This document shows, in pieces, positions 1 to 10,654 of a stretch of DNA of 64,000 nt. The stretch spans positions 1 to 64,000 of the forward strand of contig JAURVB010013855.1 in assembly GCA_033002965.1 (NCBI GenBank), in the 5' to 3' direction. The stretch's first letter is position 1, and every line of letters starts with the position of its first letter. Source of the stretch: Piper betle. Taxonomy: Eukaryota > Streptophyta > Magnoliopsida > Piperales > Piperaceae. The notes under the pieces were generated by a model. The model made no database searches. It had not been told where the DNA came from and saw only the letters and a list, made by a program, of their open reading frames with translations. The translations under genes and the position numbers were made by a program.

Positions 1-8
1 AAGAATAG

Positions 9-146
9 TCACAGATTGAAGGCTGGATACGAAGCTGCTCAAGCTCAAACAAAAAACGGATGTGTAGTCTTTGTAATGAGAGAGGTCATTATTCTACTAC
101 ATGTAAAAATATTCATAGCAATTATAACAATGATTCTATACAATAA
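9..146 (+). pseudogene. C-terminal zinc-knuckle fragment (FAR1/MULE transposase-like)
   Basis: After an in-frame stop at 6-8, this frame reads about 45 residues to a stop at 144-146. It contains a clean CX2CX4HX4C knuckle: Cys codons at 63, 72 and 102 and His at 87, in the context CSLCNERGHYSTTC. Knuckles of this spacing followed by a short tail are typical of the extreme C-terminus of Mutator-like transposases and the FAR1/FHY3-related proteins derived from them. No SWIM or transposase core lies in the window because the gene would continue left of base 1. It may be the last exon of a live gene or a TE remnant; the window edge prevents a decision. Confidence 0.4.
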
Positions 147-393
147 GATTTTGTAGGCTTATATAATGTATAGTTGTAGATGTGGGGAAACATTGTCATT
201 GTATTTTTTGTGCATTTTGTGGATTTTAATCTTCTGTAATGTTATTGAATGACAATGATATAAGTTTGTCTATTTATATTATTTTTAATATCATATATAT
301 GTTACTTTGAACACAACCATGATAAATCATACAATTTTTTATTTTTTTACATAATTACAATGTCTCAAATTCTTATCAAATATTTACTAAGTA

Positions 394-466
394 GGATCTT
401 GATGGATTCGAACCACCATCCCTCAAGCATTTCTTGAGTGCTCTGCCAATTTTGAGCTAAAGATCC
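394..466 (-). tRNA. tRNA-like cloverleaf, probably a tRNA pseudogene
   Basis: The minus strand folds into a full 73-nt cloverleaf. It has a 7-bp acceptor stem (GGATCTT/AAGATCC), a D-stem GCTC/GAGC, a 5-bp anticodon stem CTCAA/TTGAG and a T-arm with loop TTCGAAT closed by GGTGG/CCATC. The 7-nt anticodon loop is GAAATGC, which would place AAT (Ile) at positions 34-36. However, position 33 is A instead of the near-universal U, and the D-loop is unusual (AAAATTGGCA). I therefore read it as a decayed or organelle-derived tRNA, not a confident working gene. Confidence 0.5.
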
Positions 467-479
467 ATAACAGTTTCAT

Positions 480-829
480 TTAATGAAAAACATATTGGGA
501 TATAATTTATCAACGCTTTTCTTCTCAGGTTGTGAAAGCAGCTCTAGGGATTCGATTTAGCACAAATTGGGAGGATCGAGTTTAGTTTAGAATTGTCCAA
601 AAGCATGCACGCATTCATGCATATACACCAGAGTATCATGTCCCAATTAGTGATCTAGTGAAACTCTATCCAGGATGATAACACAGATTAGAAAGAAAAT
701 ATGCTCGCTTCATGTTCTCAACTAGTCTTGTGAAAATCTGCAAAATTGTTCTAAAATTTTATTCATGTACTTCTGGGAGGGTTGATGAACTTACAGACTC
801 TGTAACACCTTTTACTATCTCTTCTGGAA
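480..829. other. Intergenic DNA, no firm gene
   Basis: A short plus-strand stretch after a possible acceptor near 518 (ttctcag) can be read for a few dozen codons, but it is interrupted by stops at about 582 and 675. I could not match it to a family. Nothing else is supported here. Confidence 0.3.
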
Positions 830-1718
830 CTATTCACGGTGAACTATCTCTTCAGTCAAAACTGGTTTTGTAGATGCTGGAATTGATTGGTCAAGTGGAT
901 TAGACTCAGTTTCTAATCCATCAGCCCCAGGAATTTCAATAGCAACAGATGCTACCATGGCTGCAACTTCCTCTGCAGTCTGAATTTCTGACAAAGGCCG
1001 GTGTGTTGCCAGCTCCTTGAAACTGTAAGTGCAAACATTTAGAAATGTTTAAAATGCTAAAATCTAGTCCAGTTACATATTGCATTGTTACCTGTTGTAA
1101 AAGCGGTCAAGTTGTTGGATAGGATTTTCCAATATCCTTGAGTAAATCGAAGCCAGATTACTCCATTGCTGTTGTGAGTACTCATACTCAATGTATTTAT
1201 CCCATAGAGGAGCAGACAAATAATCACTGCCAACATATGCCAATCCTCGTTCAAAGAGCCTACAACCCAATCATTTAGAAAAGAATGAGGTCATATGTCA
1301 AAATCATGAAAGATCAAGTACATATTATTCAAGGTCAATTTTTTTAAAGATTGCATTTGGCAAATAGAAACAGTTTGCGTGCTAATGAACTAGCATTACA
1401 TACAATTGTTCAAAAATAAAGATCAAATTGCGCCTTCATCTGTCATATCATATAAGTGGTAATATCTGAAACTGTATGATCATGCTACCTTCTAACTGTA
1501 TCCTGATCATCATATGTCAATATAGCAAAGGTACAATAATGTAACCACATGTCAACAGAATATGTCACAGCCTGAACTGCCCGTTCATATACTTCTACAA
1601 CTTTGTCCATATTTCCAAAATTTGCCTCATGATCTGCATACTTTTTCCAGTAACCATAACACAAGGGAAATTCCACAAAGAATGCATCATATACTTTTCG
1701 TATTTTTGCTATATTAAC
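830..1718 (-). CDS. PRP39: PRP39-like pre-mRNA processing factor, partial (three exons)
   Basis: Three minus-strand exons join in frame with canonical sites: 1489..1718 (acceptor ACAG, donor AAG/GTAGCA), 1092..1259 (acceptor TGTAG, donor CAG/GTAACA) and 830..1022 (acceptor TTACAG). The product contains HAT (half-a-TPR) repeats such as [34 protein letters not shown] and [15 protein letters not shown]. These are diagnostic of PRP39/PRPF39, a U1 snRNP-associated factor that helps 5' splice-site selection in the nucleus. The N-terminal exons are not found in the next kilobase upstream. The third exon runs into a TAG at 830-832 where family members continue for several hundred residues. This is therefore either a truncated gene copy, or further exons were lost. 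Identity is sure; intactness is doubtful. Confidence 0.75.
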
Positions 1719-2760
1719 CTGTAAAAAGACAGAGCAAATTATCAAGGGTCAGTCAATTTGTACGATAGTTAAATCAATAGGGTATACAGCAAGCACAGAA
1801 TGCAATCAGTCCTCATGCCTCACCACTTAACACCTCTGAGAAAGATACACAAAGTACAGTTTAAATCATGATAAAAATCAAACCAGGAAACGTATAACAA
1901 TATTTTTCCCTTGGCCTCTGGGATCGTAACATATCAGTGCTGACATCATCTCGCCAAAATTAAGCACTTGGAGCAAACTATAGTAAAGTCGATTGTGGGA
2001 TATGTCCCACAACAAATGTCTTGCAAATGATGCCTTTACAATTACCAAATTAAACTTTCTTTGGGATGATCCTGTATACTTATAGACATGACTGGCCGGT
2101 AAGCTTTCCTATATAACTTTACAAAGAAATGCAGCAAGTACTTTAACATACCATCTGTTTCATGGCACAAGTGTTTTAAGATGACAATAAAAATACCAAG
2201 ATCTACTTGCTGTTAATTTAAGCAGTTTACGGTGAACCCATCAAAGCCCTCAACTCATGTATTATCAAGAAACAGCTCTTGCAACTGACAAACAACCAAC
2301 GCCCAAGAAAGGAATGCAATCAACATACCCCAGGAAAAAACTCTTTCCCAATTAGTGCTCTGCTCGCCTGCTTGCATTTACAGGGAGACGGTCTGGGTGG
2401 GGGCTAGAACTGCATTTACAGGACCAGCTTGTGAACATCTCTAGCAAAGAGTAACAACAAAGTAAAAGATATCAAGACATCGAATCGTGAACACATTCCC
2501 ACCATCAACAATAAAGCAGCTTACTTTCAACAAAGAGTGTGAATACACAACCAAAATACATAACAACATTTCAATTCCATCACTACATGAAGCCATAGAT
2601 AACTGATCCACATCAAAATTCAAAATTCCAGTGCATGGATCACATAATTACATTGCAGATCAACAAATTACAGTGCAGGGATCTAATGAATCAGATCTAT
2701 CAAAACAAGATCAACAACACAGCCATACAAGAGTTGAAAGAAAAAAAAGCAAAGGAAAAA
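1719..2760. other. Intergenic or intron DNA upstream of the PRP39-like exons
   Basis: No convincing additional HAT-repeat exons were found on the minus strand and no other coding signal is evident. It could be a long intron of the PRP39-like gene if more N-terminal exons exist further right. Confidence 0.3.
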
Positions 2761-2774
2761 AGCCTACGACATAT

Positions 2775-3206
2775 TTAGATTAAGGGGACAAAGATGAACC
2801 TTGGCAAAGCAGACGGCAAAGGCGCTGCTGGCGAAGATGCCGGTGAAGATCCCAAACATCGTCGCTGGATGAGGTCGGTCGAGCCACAATTGATGACGCC
2901 GGCGGGTAAGGGGGTGTAGGCCGCGTTGAGGCGGCGAGGCGGCACGACGCGGGGAAAGGAATGGGGGGGGGGGGGTGAATTTACAGCCCTTGGCCACCGC
3001 ATCGAACTCCGGCAAGTCCAACTCCTCCGGAAGCAGCTGCGGATGCGGCATTGGTGGCGGCACCACCAGGTCATTGAGGTCGAGCTGCTGGCAGCAGCTG
3101 CGCGGTCGCCGAACTTCTTGGGCTCGCAGCGGCGTGGGTCAACGACGAGGAGGGTGCGGTCGTACCTGACGACGATGTCCGTGATCTCCAACTCGCCCTC
3201 CACCAC
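2775..3206 (-). pseudogene. GC-rich exon-like patch carrying the C-terminus of 40S ribosomal protein S16 (uS9)
   Basis: On the minus strand, positions about 3185 down to 3108 encode [18 protein letters not shown] followed by RRCEPKKFG. This is almost the exact C-terminal signature of plant RPS16/uS9 (…[21 protein letters not shown]…). The expected end with Arg-rich GARARFQKSYR is replaced by an Ala/Ser-rich tail, and nothing upstream resembles the rest of RPS16. Another minus frame downstream has [21 protein letters not shown] sequence that I cannot assign. The patch looks like a captured or retro-derived RPS16 fragment fused to unrelated GC-rich sequence. A short expressed chimeric gene is possible but unproven. 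Confidence 0.55.
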
Positions 3207-3299
3207 CGCCTCCGGCAGCCGGCCGAGCCAGACAAGCGCCGCCGCCCTGTGAACAAATGCATGGAGGTGGAGGTGGGGGAGATAAAAAGATTAAAATTT

Positions 3300-3362
3300 C
3301 CAGCCGTTGGATAGAATCCAACGGCTGGTATCAAGCTCAAGCACAGGCAACTCGCCTGTGCT
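3300..3362 (+). repeat. Double stem-loop repeat, copy 1
   Basis: Two adjacent perfect inverted repeats. The first (3300-3328) has 13-bp arms CCAGCCGTTGGAT / ATCCAACGGCTGG and a 3-nt loop. The second has arms AGCACAGGC (3340-3348) and GCCTGTGCT (3354-3362) and a 5-nt loop, followed by CTGCATCACAG. The ATCCAACGG…AGCACA…TGTGCT order recurs near 38.26 kb, and the AGCACA-hairpin part near 29.41 kb. This suggests the end of a transposable-element family. Confidence 0.6.
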
Positions 3363-3539
3363 GCATCACAGAAAACTCACGCTCATATATATATATATGG
3401 TTAAAGATTTCCGGCACCAAAGGCAGGAAATCTTTACTACACCCATCTTTTATTCGGGCCCGTCCGTTCATCAGGATGGCCAGGATCAAAATACCCGTAT
3501 GATAATAAACCCTTGATACAGCACTCGGCCTTTGGCCCT

Positions 3540-3740
3540 TCCGACTGCCTCTCCACACCTCTGGAGCCTCCCACCGCCTCTCTATGCCTTTGCCACCTCT
3601 CCACACTGCCTCCTCCTCCTCCTCCCACTGCCTCTCCACACCTCTGCCGCCTCTACTGCTCCTCCTCCTCCCATCGTCTCTTCATACCTCTGCCACCTTC
3701 CACGCCTTGCCACCGCCACCTCTCCACACCGTCGGCCACC
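3540..3740 (+). repeat. Minisatellite-like CT-rich block
   Basis: Imperfect repeats of roughly 30-60 bases built from CTCTCCACACCTCTGCC and CCTCCCACCGC motifs occur about five times. All frames read as Pro/Ser/His-rich low complexity. The GC-rich character continues to about 3950. There is no recognisable protein. Confidence 0.5.
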
Positions 3741-3979
3741 CTCAGTCCCAGCCCCTTGGACCCTCGCCTCGATTGCCAACCACCCTCAAACCCCACACAC
3801 CCGCCGCTCCGCCGTCGAACGCCCTCGGCCCCTGCTTCTCGACCTCAATGCCTTGCACTGCCTCGCCACGCTGCCGCCCACCCTAGGCCCTGGCACCTTG
3901 GACAGCCACCGGTTGCTGTGTACCCCCTGTATTATTGCCAGCCACCCATGGCCCTAAGCCTGGATTTGGGACTGTAGAA

Positions 3980-4520
3980 TCGAGAAATGGTTTTGTGAGA
4001 TTACAGGAGAGGTGGAGTGTTGAGAATGTGTATTTGAGTGTTACTATAGATGGTTCAACACCTTTGTCTATTGTTCATTCCTTTATGCTACGACAGACAT
4101 TGAAAATTTGGCCGAACAGTGCAAGGTGTTATGTTGTGATATGATGTTATACTTGATGATTGGCTTACTAAATCTATAGCTTAATGAGATGAATGTCAAT
4201 TGGATAGCTCCAAGTTTTTCATTTTTGTTATGCATTTTGAATGAAGTTAGCTAGTAAAATAACATTTCTCTAGCTTCACACATCAAAACACTGATAATCA
4301 AATACCCATAAATTTAGATATAGCCGTAGATGATTTCAGATCAAAACCAATGATCAAGGCAAGCATTGGCACAAAAATGTCTCCCTCCAAAGTCGCCTAC
4401 ACTCCCAAAAGCAGCTCCAAAGAACCCAATGAAATATCCAAGAACAATCCTCCACCCCAAAACCCCCATTAATAAGACACAATAGTTTCATAACAAAAAA
4501 ATCCCTTTTTTTTACCGACC
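3980..4520. other. Intergenic, nothing recognised
   Basis: AT-rich sequence between the CT-rich block and the TRIM element. I see no gene, RNA or repeat structure here. Confidence 0.3.
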
Positions 4521-4976
4521 TATGAGATCCTTCAACTTAATCCCACACTAATACCTATCGGGAAAAAATCCTATTTATAAGTAAGAATGGACTATACGTC
4601 TTTAACTTGGGTTAACCATTTTAAAGAAATGACTTAGGTTCATTACGTTGCACTTTGGGCTGGGTTGTTACAAATTATATCAGAGCAACCTGGTTACGTG
4701 TTAGATGGTGGGCTGGATTAGGGACATTGGCTAGGCTACCGGTCACGGGCCAAAGAAGTCGTGGGCTGGGGTTAGCAATGGGCCAAGTGTAGGAATTTTG
4801 GGGACAAAATTTTCGAAGGTGGGTAGATTGTGAGATCCCTCAACTTAATCCCACATCTAATACCTACTAGGAGAAGATCATGTTTATAAGTGAGAATGAG
4901 TTATACGTTTTTAACTTGAGTTAACTATTTTAAAGAAATGACTTAGGCCCATTACGTTACACTTTGGGCCGGGACG
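4521..4976 (+). mobile_element. TRIM (terminal-repeat retrotransposon in miniature)
   Basis: Two direct repeats of about 150 bp, 4521..4672 and 4829..~4976, share the start TG/TATGAGATCC, the core TTAATCCCACA and the long string AAAGAAATGACTTAGG. Immediately after the left repeat, which ends in TTGTTACA, lies ATATCAGAGC, a near match to the primer binding site TGGTATCAGAGC for initiator tRNA-Met. Just before the right repeat is a purine-rich stretch. The internal region is only ~156 bp and has no coding capacity. LTR + PBS + PPT in under 500 bp is the definition of a TRIM. The last bases of the right LTR are degraded. It is not Cassandra, since no 5S rRNA-like sequence is seen in the LTR. Confidence 0.75.
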
Positions 4977-5800
4977 GCCAGACATGTTCGTAGGTAGATT
5001 TGACCGGCTACCACACGAAATTGATGACTTTGAGAAGCTCCTCTCGTTGCCATTAGAGAGTTCGCAAGCTTCCCCATCAATAAAACTAAAAAAAATAGTC
5101 ATCTTCAACAAATCAATTGTCGAAAACTACAAATCGTAAAAACCAAAACACCCTCCTCACCTCCTGCTCTCTGAAACCGTGAAGATGTGCCAACCTTGGC
5201 TTTGTCCGAAGCCGTCGCCTCCTACCTCCCACTCGCAACGCGGTGGAGTTGGCTCTCTGCAAGGGTAACCTCTCCCAAGATCCCCCTCTGCGGGACGCCA
5301 CCCCTCCCCTCTCCCCCTTGACCTTGCCATCCCGCCAAGGCTGCCACCTCTCTCGATCTGCCCGCGATGACTCCCTCCCCCACTGCGGACGCTCCCACTC
5401 CCCCGCTCGTGAACGCCCTCCCTCCCCCGCGAATGGCCAGGAGGCACTCACCCCCTCCCTTGCGAACGGCTAGGTGGCGCTCACCCCCTCCCCCGACCCT
5501 CCCCTGCCACCAGATGCTCCCCTCCCGCGTCCGGCTAGCCATGGCTAGAACCTGGCCACCGACAAGAAAGACGGGTGGAGGATTTTTTTTTCCCATTAAA
5601 TTTGAGTCGTTCAATTATAAGGACAACCAATATTAGAATTTGGGGTCGGAAAATTTTTTGGCCCTGGCACAGGAAAGTGCCTATATATATATATTAATGT
5701 ATAAGTAGAGTCCAAATTTACTTTATGAGGTCTTACACTGAATCTTAAATTAAAAGGCTATAATAATATAGTGTATCCAATCCAATAAAGGTAAAAGCCA
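4977..5800. other. GC-rich then AT-rich intergenic DNA
   Basis: Positions ~5140-5570 are C-rich and open in several frames (Pro/Ser-rich), but no frame shows a recognisable domain. A small inverted repeat GGCAC/GTGCC lies near 5667-5682. I see no firm gene. Confidence 0.3.
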
Positions 5801-6194
5801 AAATTAGATCTGAGTGCCCGGTTTAACCAAGCCAGTGACAACCCAGCCCCCAAATAAACATTATACATGGGAACGATTGTGGGCCCTCAATTATTGTGGA
5901 CGGTCAATATCCGGCCCCGCAAACCCTTCTCCATCAACGTCGGCACTACCACCAAATGCCCTCAATTATTGTGGGCCCCATAGGTCCACACAAAAAGCCC
6001 ACAACTCCAGGCCCATCTCCGAAGCCCACGCATTTCTCTCTCTCCCTACATTGCCCTTCCCTCCCCCATCGTCCCCCGACGATGGTTTCTTGGTCGATCA
6101 CATTGTAAATGCTCGATCTTTTCTCGTTGCGGTTTTGATTATCGGAGGAGGCAAGAGTAGGTGTCCGGTGGTGGAAGGGTGTTGGTTGTAGGAG

Positions 6195-6713
6195 ATGGGA
6201 ACGGAGGTTTTGCGCGCGCAGGACTGTCTCGCCGGCCATGGGAGGATCCCTGGCCCCGCCGTTGTTTTTCCCCGCCGGAGCAGCGCAGAGAAGGCGAGAT
6301 CTGCGAGGAATCCCGGCGATCGGGATGATTCCAGGCGGAGGACGACCACGCCGGTTCAGATCCATCGGTATTCGCCGGCGAAGGGTGGCTTGGAGATGGG
6401 GCAGGTGAGCATTCTGAGGCGCGGGGAGTCGTTGCCGGAGGTGATGAAGTGCGGGTTCAGCACTCCGAAAAACCAGTCGCGGGCTTCGGCGACCGCGGCC
6501 GCCGACGACCTGCTCCTCTTCGGGATGGGCAGTTTGGGGCCGGAGCCGGCGTCGTTACCCATTTTCCAGCAGTATCCGTACGCTGGATCGGCCTGCATGA
6601 ACTCGCCTGCTCCGAGCGATGTGCCGCTTCCGAGTTTTAAGAAGAATACGGCATCGCGGATCGTCGACGAATCTGCTACTCGGGATCTGAGGCGCTTCCT
6701 CAGACTCGATTAA
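6195..6713 (+). CDS. PNRC-like small plant protein (172 aa)
   Basis: Single-exon frame from ATG at 6195 to TAA at 6713 with codon composition typical of a GC-rich plant exon. The N-terminal half is basic and low complexity. The C-terminal third carries NSPAPSDVPLPSF and ends in ATRDLRRFLRLD. The SPxPxxVPLPxF element and the short basic/leucine C-terminus are features of a plant family annotated as proline-rich nuclear receptor coactivator (PNRC)-like, whose animal counterparts bind the EVH1 domain of the decapping factor DCP1. The family's function in plants is poorly defined, and I infer only a possible link to mRNA turnover. The next in-frame ATG is well inside the sequence, so this start is preferred. 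Confidence 0.6.
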   Translation: MGTEVLRAQDCLAGHGRIPGPAVVFPRRSSAEKARSARNPGDRDDSRRRTTTPVQIHRYSPAKGGLEMGQVSILRRGESLPEVMKCGFSTPKNQSRASATAAADDLLLFGMGSLGPEPASLPIFQQYPYAGSACMNSPAPSDVPLPSFKKNTASRIVDESATRDLRRFLRLD

Positions 6714-6739
6714 TCAGCAAACGAAAAGGTCCGATATTA

Positions 6740-8415
6740 TCTTCGTTTTCAGATCTTAACCTGTGATTTTTTTAAACGGGATTAGAGATGATAACGGAGA
6801 TTAAACTATATGTTCGGCTTTTTTCTGTGATTAGGGGAAGTTTATGTGGGGTACCTATAGCTTGTGTTGCATAAGCATTTGATATGTTTGTCTTGTTTAA
6901 GGATTTAGGGTCTGTCTTGTTTTCTGATGTGAAATGGGGACTTAGGGTTTGGACGAATATTAGCGTATAAATAAAGTCGTAGTGTTTGTGGAGAGGTGAA
7001 GATGGAAGGGTCGGTGATGTTTTTTTTCATTTTAATGTTTAGTGTCCTGGAGTCTGATTAGTGGGTATGGAATGTAATGCAGTTCATATGGAGGAGAGTC
7101 GGATGATTAGTGTATGAACTTGCGATCTATCTGGAAATGAAAAGTTTGTTTGTTTGTTTAATTTTAACGCATCAACTTAACAGCTAGGGATTGGTTGTGG
7201 GCAGTGATTCCTTGGATGGAAATGCTATTTTGTCTGGTTCATATCGCTTTTTTTTTCGAAGACAACTTTATTATTAGTTGTTATGATTCTTGGGATATAT
7301 TGTTGGGCATAATTTTGGGATTCCTTGGATAACCTCTCTCTGGTTGAGAACGGCGTGTTGTAGTAATTCTTGCGTGCTGGAATCTTGGAATTCTTGGTGT
7401 TTAGGGCTTTAAACCTTGTAGCAATCAGCCTCTCTATGTTATGCCTTGTATGTAAAGTGCTTTTGACCCTATTTCTGAAATTTATCATTAGTATGAGATT
7501 CCCCTTAGGTAGGGCATTGTTGGTTGATTTGTGTTAGCTTCGTATGGAGGGTCTGTAAATGGCAGTGAGCTGTTCATTCTTGGATATTAATCAATCACAG
7601 TTATTTGTTTTTAAAATACATAATATCTGCGTTGTCTCGCCAAACCCCTGATTCGATATGAGCTTCTTAGTCTCGAGGCTGGTTGGCATATGATGTGATT
7701 TTATGTTATTGATATATTTCCTAATAGAAAAAAATAATGCCGAACTGCTTGCATGGGAAAACAGAGGTAGGCGCCGCATTACCTCAAGGCCGTCTGAATC
7801 AAGGGATAAAGGAAAACACCTGCAGTGCAGAAACCCGAGTCCAATTGATAGCGTCAATGCGTTAAATCAGGTCTATCTGTAGCTAATACGGTGAGCATTG
7901 TTCTAATTCGGTCAGAAATTAAAAAACCGACTGAAAAATTTTGGTTCCAGTTTTGGAAGGTCTGTGTAGAAATTTATAAGGATGGATGAAGTTCGGTTCT
8001 GAACCGACCCAAGCCAAAGTCAACCGATTTATCGATTTTATATATATTAGGCAAGTTTTGACACCATCAGCTACTTATATAACGGATAAACTTTAATCAA
8101 CCTACTTTACATTAAAGCACTCAATTTTTGTCTTACAATAATTCTATGGGCCCTTATTATTTATTAAATTTAAATTTATTATTATTTTTATTATTAGTAA
8201 AGCATTTGACAATAATTTTACCTAAATTAGAAAATTTTAAAATATTAATAAATTTTAATACATTTGTAATTTTACTATGAACTATCAAATTAATTTTTTT
8301 ATTTTATAATATATACTTTATTTAAATTTTTATATATTTTATATATTTATTTATTTACATATTTTTATTTATTCTTTAAAAAACTTAGAGGATAGTTTTA
8401 TTCGAAATAAAAATC
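6740..8415. other. 3' flank of the PNRC-like gene and AT-rich intergenic DNA
   Basis: The first ~600 bases may be 3' UTR. From about 7900 the sequence has CGGTTC/ACCGACC motifs (7905-8045) reminiscent of repeat termini, followed by very AT-rich sequence to 8400. No coding features are supported. Confidence 0.3.
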
Positions 8416-10330
8416 TTTACCCTCCTAGTTGCCGCTACACCTTGCTGCGTTGGATCCGCTGTTGGGATTCGCTGCATCAACAACTATTATCTCTATCCCT
8501 CACCAAGTTGTCTTCATTCCCAGCACCTTCGAAGTTCCGTTCCGTTGCTGCACGAAGAACCACCCTGTCACTGGAGCAGACCTACACGACAGGAGAATTG
8601 CTGCTTTGCTGTTTGCCGCCGAAACCAAGGAGTTGTTGGTCCCGTCGCCGTGAAGCCCTGTCCTAAGGAGATTCCCACTGCTACTGTGGAGGAGGTTGCT
8701 AGAGTCTCACCGGAGTCTAGCTGTCCATGTGCCCGTCGGAGTAGGCCCTTGTCGAAGAGATGTTGCTGCGGAGCTGGTCGAGGAGATAGTCGGAAGTCTT
8801 GTCCTTGCCATGAAGTTCTGGAGTTACCTCATCCTTGCCATCATGCTGCCGTTGGAATGAAGACCTGCCTAGGCCGAGCCTTGCCAAGGAAAGGATACGT
8901 GAAGTCCTATTCAAATCGCCGCTCTCACGGAGAAGCCTCGCCTTCCTGATAGGGGAGGAGGTTGATCCATATTGCTACCGCGCCGTCGCAGTTTTTGCTG
9001 TGCAATCATCGTTGGAGCTTTCGTGCCTTGGAGCTTTGCCTTGCCGTGCCTGGTGAAATCCCTGCCAAGGAGCTGCTGGGAACCTGGGAGTTAGGAGTCG
9101 TACCGCTGCTGCTGCGGATGCCGATGATTGTCGCTATCCCTTAGAGCTTGCCGACGTGCTGCCCTACCCTATAACCGGAGATTTGTTGACGCTTTGCAGA
9201 GGAGGAGGAGCTTTCTTTGCTGCCTGATTGGAGACGCTTGGAGTCCTTTCACTTCGGAGCCCTGCTGCGGAGCTTGTTTACGCCGCGAAGAGGAGAAGCT
9301 GCTGCCTTGCTGATCATTCCTAGGTGTTGCGGCTGTGCCGGAGTTTCCCCGTACCCAACCGAAAAGAAGTGCCCAGGTTGCTGCCCCTGCTACCTCGCTG
9401 TGAAAGGTTGCCGCTGGAGCTCTAGCCGCTCACAGCCTTGCAGATGCTGCCGACTTGCCGCTATTGCATCGCCATCTCTTGGAGTTGAAGCTTTGTTGCT
9501 GCTTGGCCGGGAGTCGCTTCCTTGGAGCATCTCTCCACCATCGACACGGAGCGGAGTCGCACCACCGTACGAGTATCGCCGAGCCTCGCGGAGCTGTTTG
9601 AAGCTTTGCTGACACTTTCTCGGAGTGTTGCTGGACCGGCTGCCGATCGAAGTAGACCTACCTGGAGTGGAAGGAAGCGAAGGAGATACCGAGGTCCATT
9701 TTGCTTAGGAGAAATTTATTTCATGAATTCTATTGTTCAAAAAAATGGCAAAGAAAGGGGGCATTTTTGTCTCTTTTGAAATTAGTAAAATACGATCCTA
9801 GTGATAGGCACAAATGAGATCTTTTTTTATCTTTTATATAGGACTACATAAGTTGAACTTGTCTATTTCGGATTTTCTCATCAATATTCGTTGTCAGAAA
9901 TATCCCTAATGCCAGATAAAAAGGATTTTGGTTATAGTTGGAACTTTCTTGTCTTGGAGAACCGCTGTACCTTGTTGCTCTTGTGTTGCTGGGGCCAAAG
10001 AAGGAGCACCTTTGGAGATCTGTGGAGGGTCACCGGAGCTTGCCACTGCTTCGAAGGAACATCACCAAAACAGGGACGTGCACCGCCTCGGAGTTATTGA
10101 GAGCACTTCCTTGTCGTGCCTCGTCACTGTAAAGTGCCACCAAGGAGTCAAGCTTGCCACTGTCCCGTCGCAGCGTCACCGAGCCGAAGGAGTCGTTGCT
10201 GCTACCTTGGAGTGTTACTTGAAAGGGAGAGAAGCTTGCTGCCCGCCTGCCCCTCTTGAAGCCAACCTTGCGGAGCTGATTTGCTGTGAAGTTCTGGAGC
10301 CCCAACGTGGATGTTCTTCTACATCATAGT
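8416..10330 (+). repeat. Degenerate GC-rich block, probably TE leader or internal sequence
   Basis: Two GC-rich segments (about 8420-9710 and 9945-10330) are saturated with GCTGC, GGAG and TTGCC motifs. They are separated by ~230 bp of AT-rich sequence containing AATGGCAAAGAAAGG. No reading frame exceeds ~134 codons and none resembles a known protein. The texture and the sharp composition edges resemble non-coding internal regions of large retrotransposon derivatives. I cannot define LTRs or target duplications, so the class is an inference. Confidence 0.35.
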
Positions 10331-10654
10331 CGAGTCGCCTTGTCTCTGTGCGGAAGGAGCTGTGCCGCCACGTTGCTGTCGTCGCCGGAGAAGGAATCTA
10401 CACGTCGGTGCACCAGAAGAAGAAACAATGTTGAGAGAAGAGAAGAAGGAACATTAGTAAACACAGAAAGAAAAGCACCAAGTGGCCTTGGAAGATCAAA
10501 CTTAACAACTGTCCCCTCAATAAACGAAAAGAAGCCTGTGTTGCATAAATTTTAGCTTTAACCTAATTATAAAGAAGATAAAAACATCATCAATAAAATT
10601 TTTTTATATTACATTATTAAAAAATAAAATTTGATAACGGTAGTGATTACCAAA

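Noticed and set aside
3513..3977. Pro/Ser-rich open frame of 154 codons
   Set aside because: All three frames are open because of the CT-rich repeats; composition is low complexity and no domain is visible.
4521..4976. Cassandra TRIM
   Set aside because: Cassandra LTRs contain a 5S rRNA-like domain, which is absent here.
5222..5640. Possible gene in the 5.2-5.6 kb GC-rich stretch
   Set aside because: Overlapping low-complexity frames on both strands, no splice context or domain.
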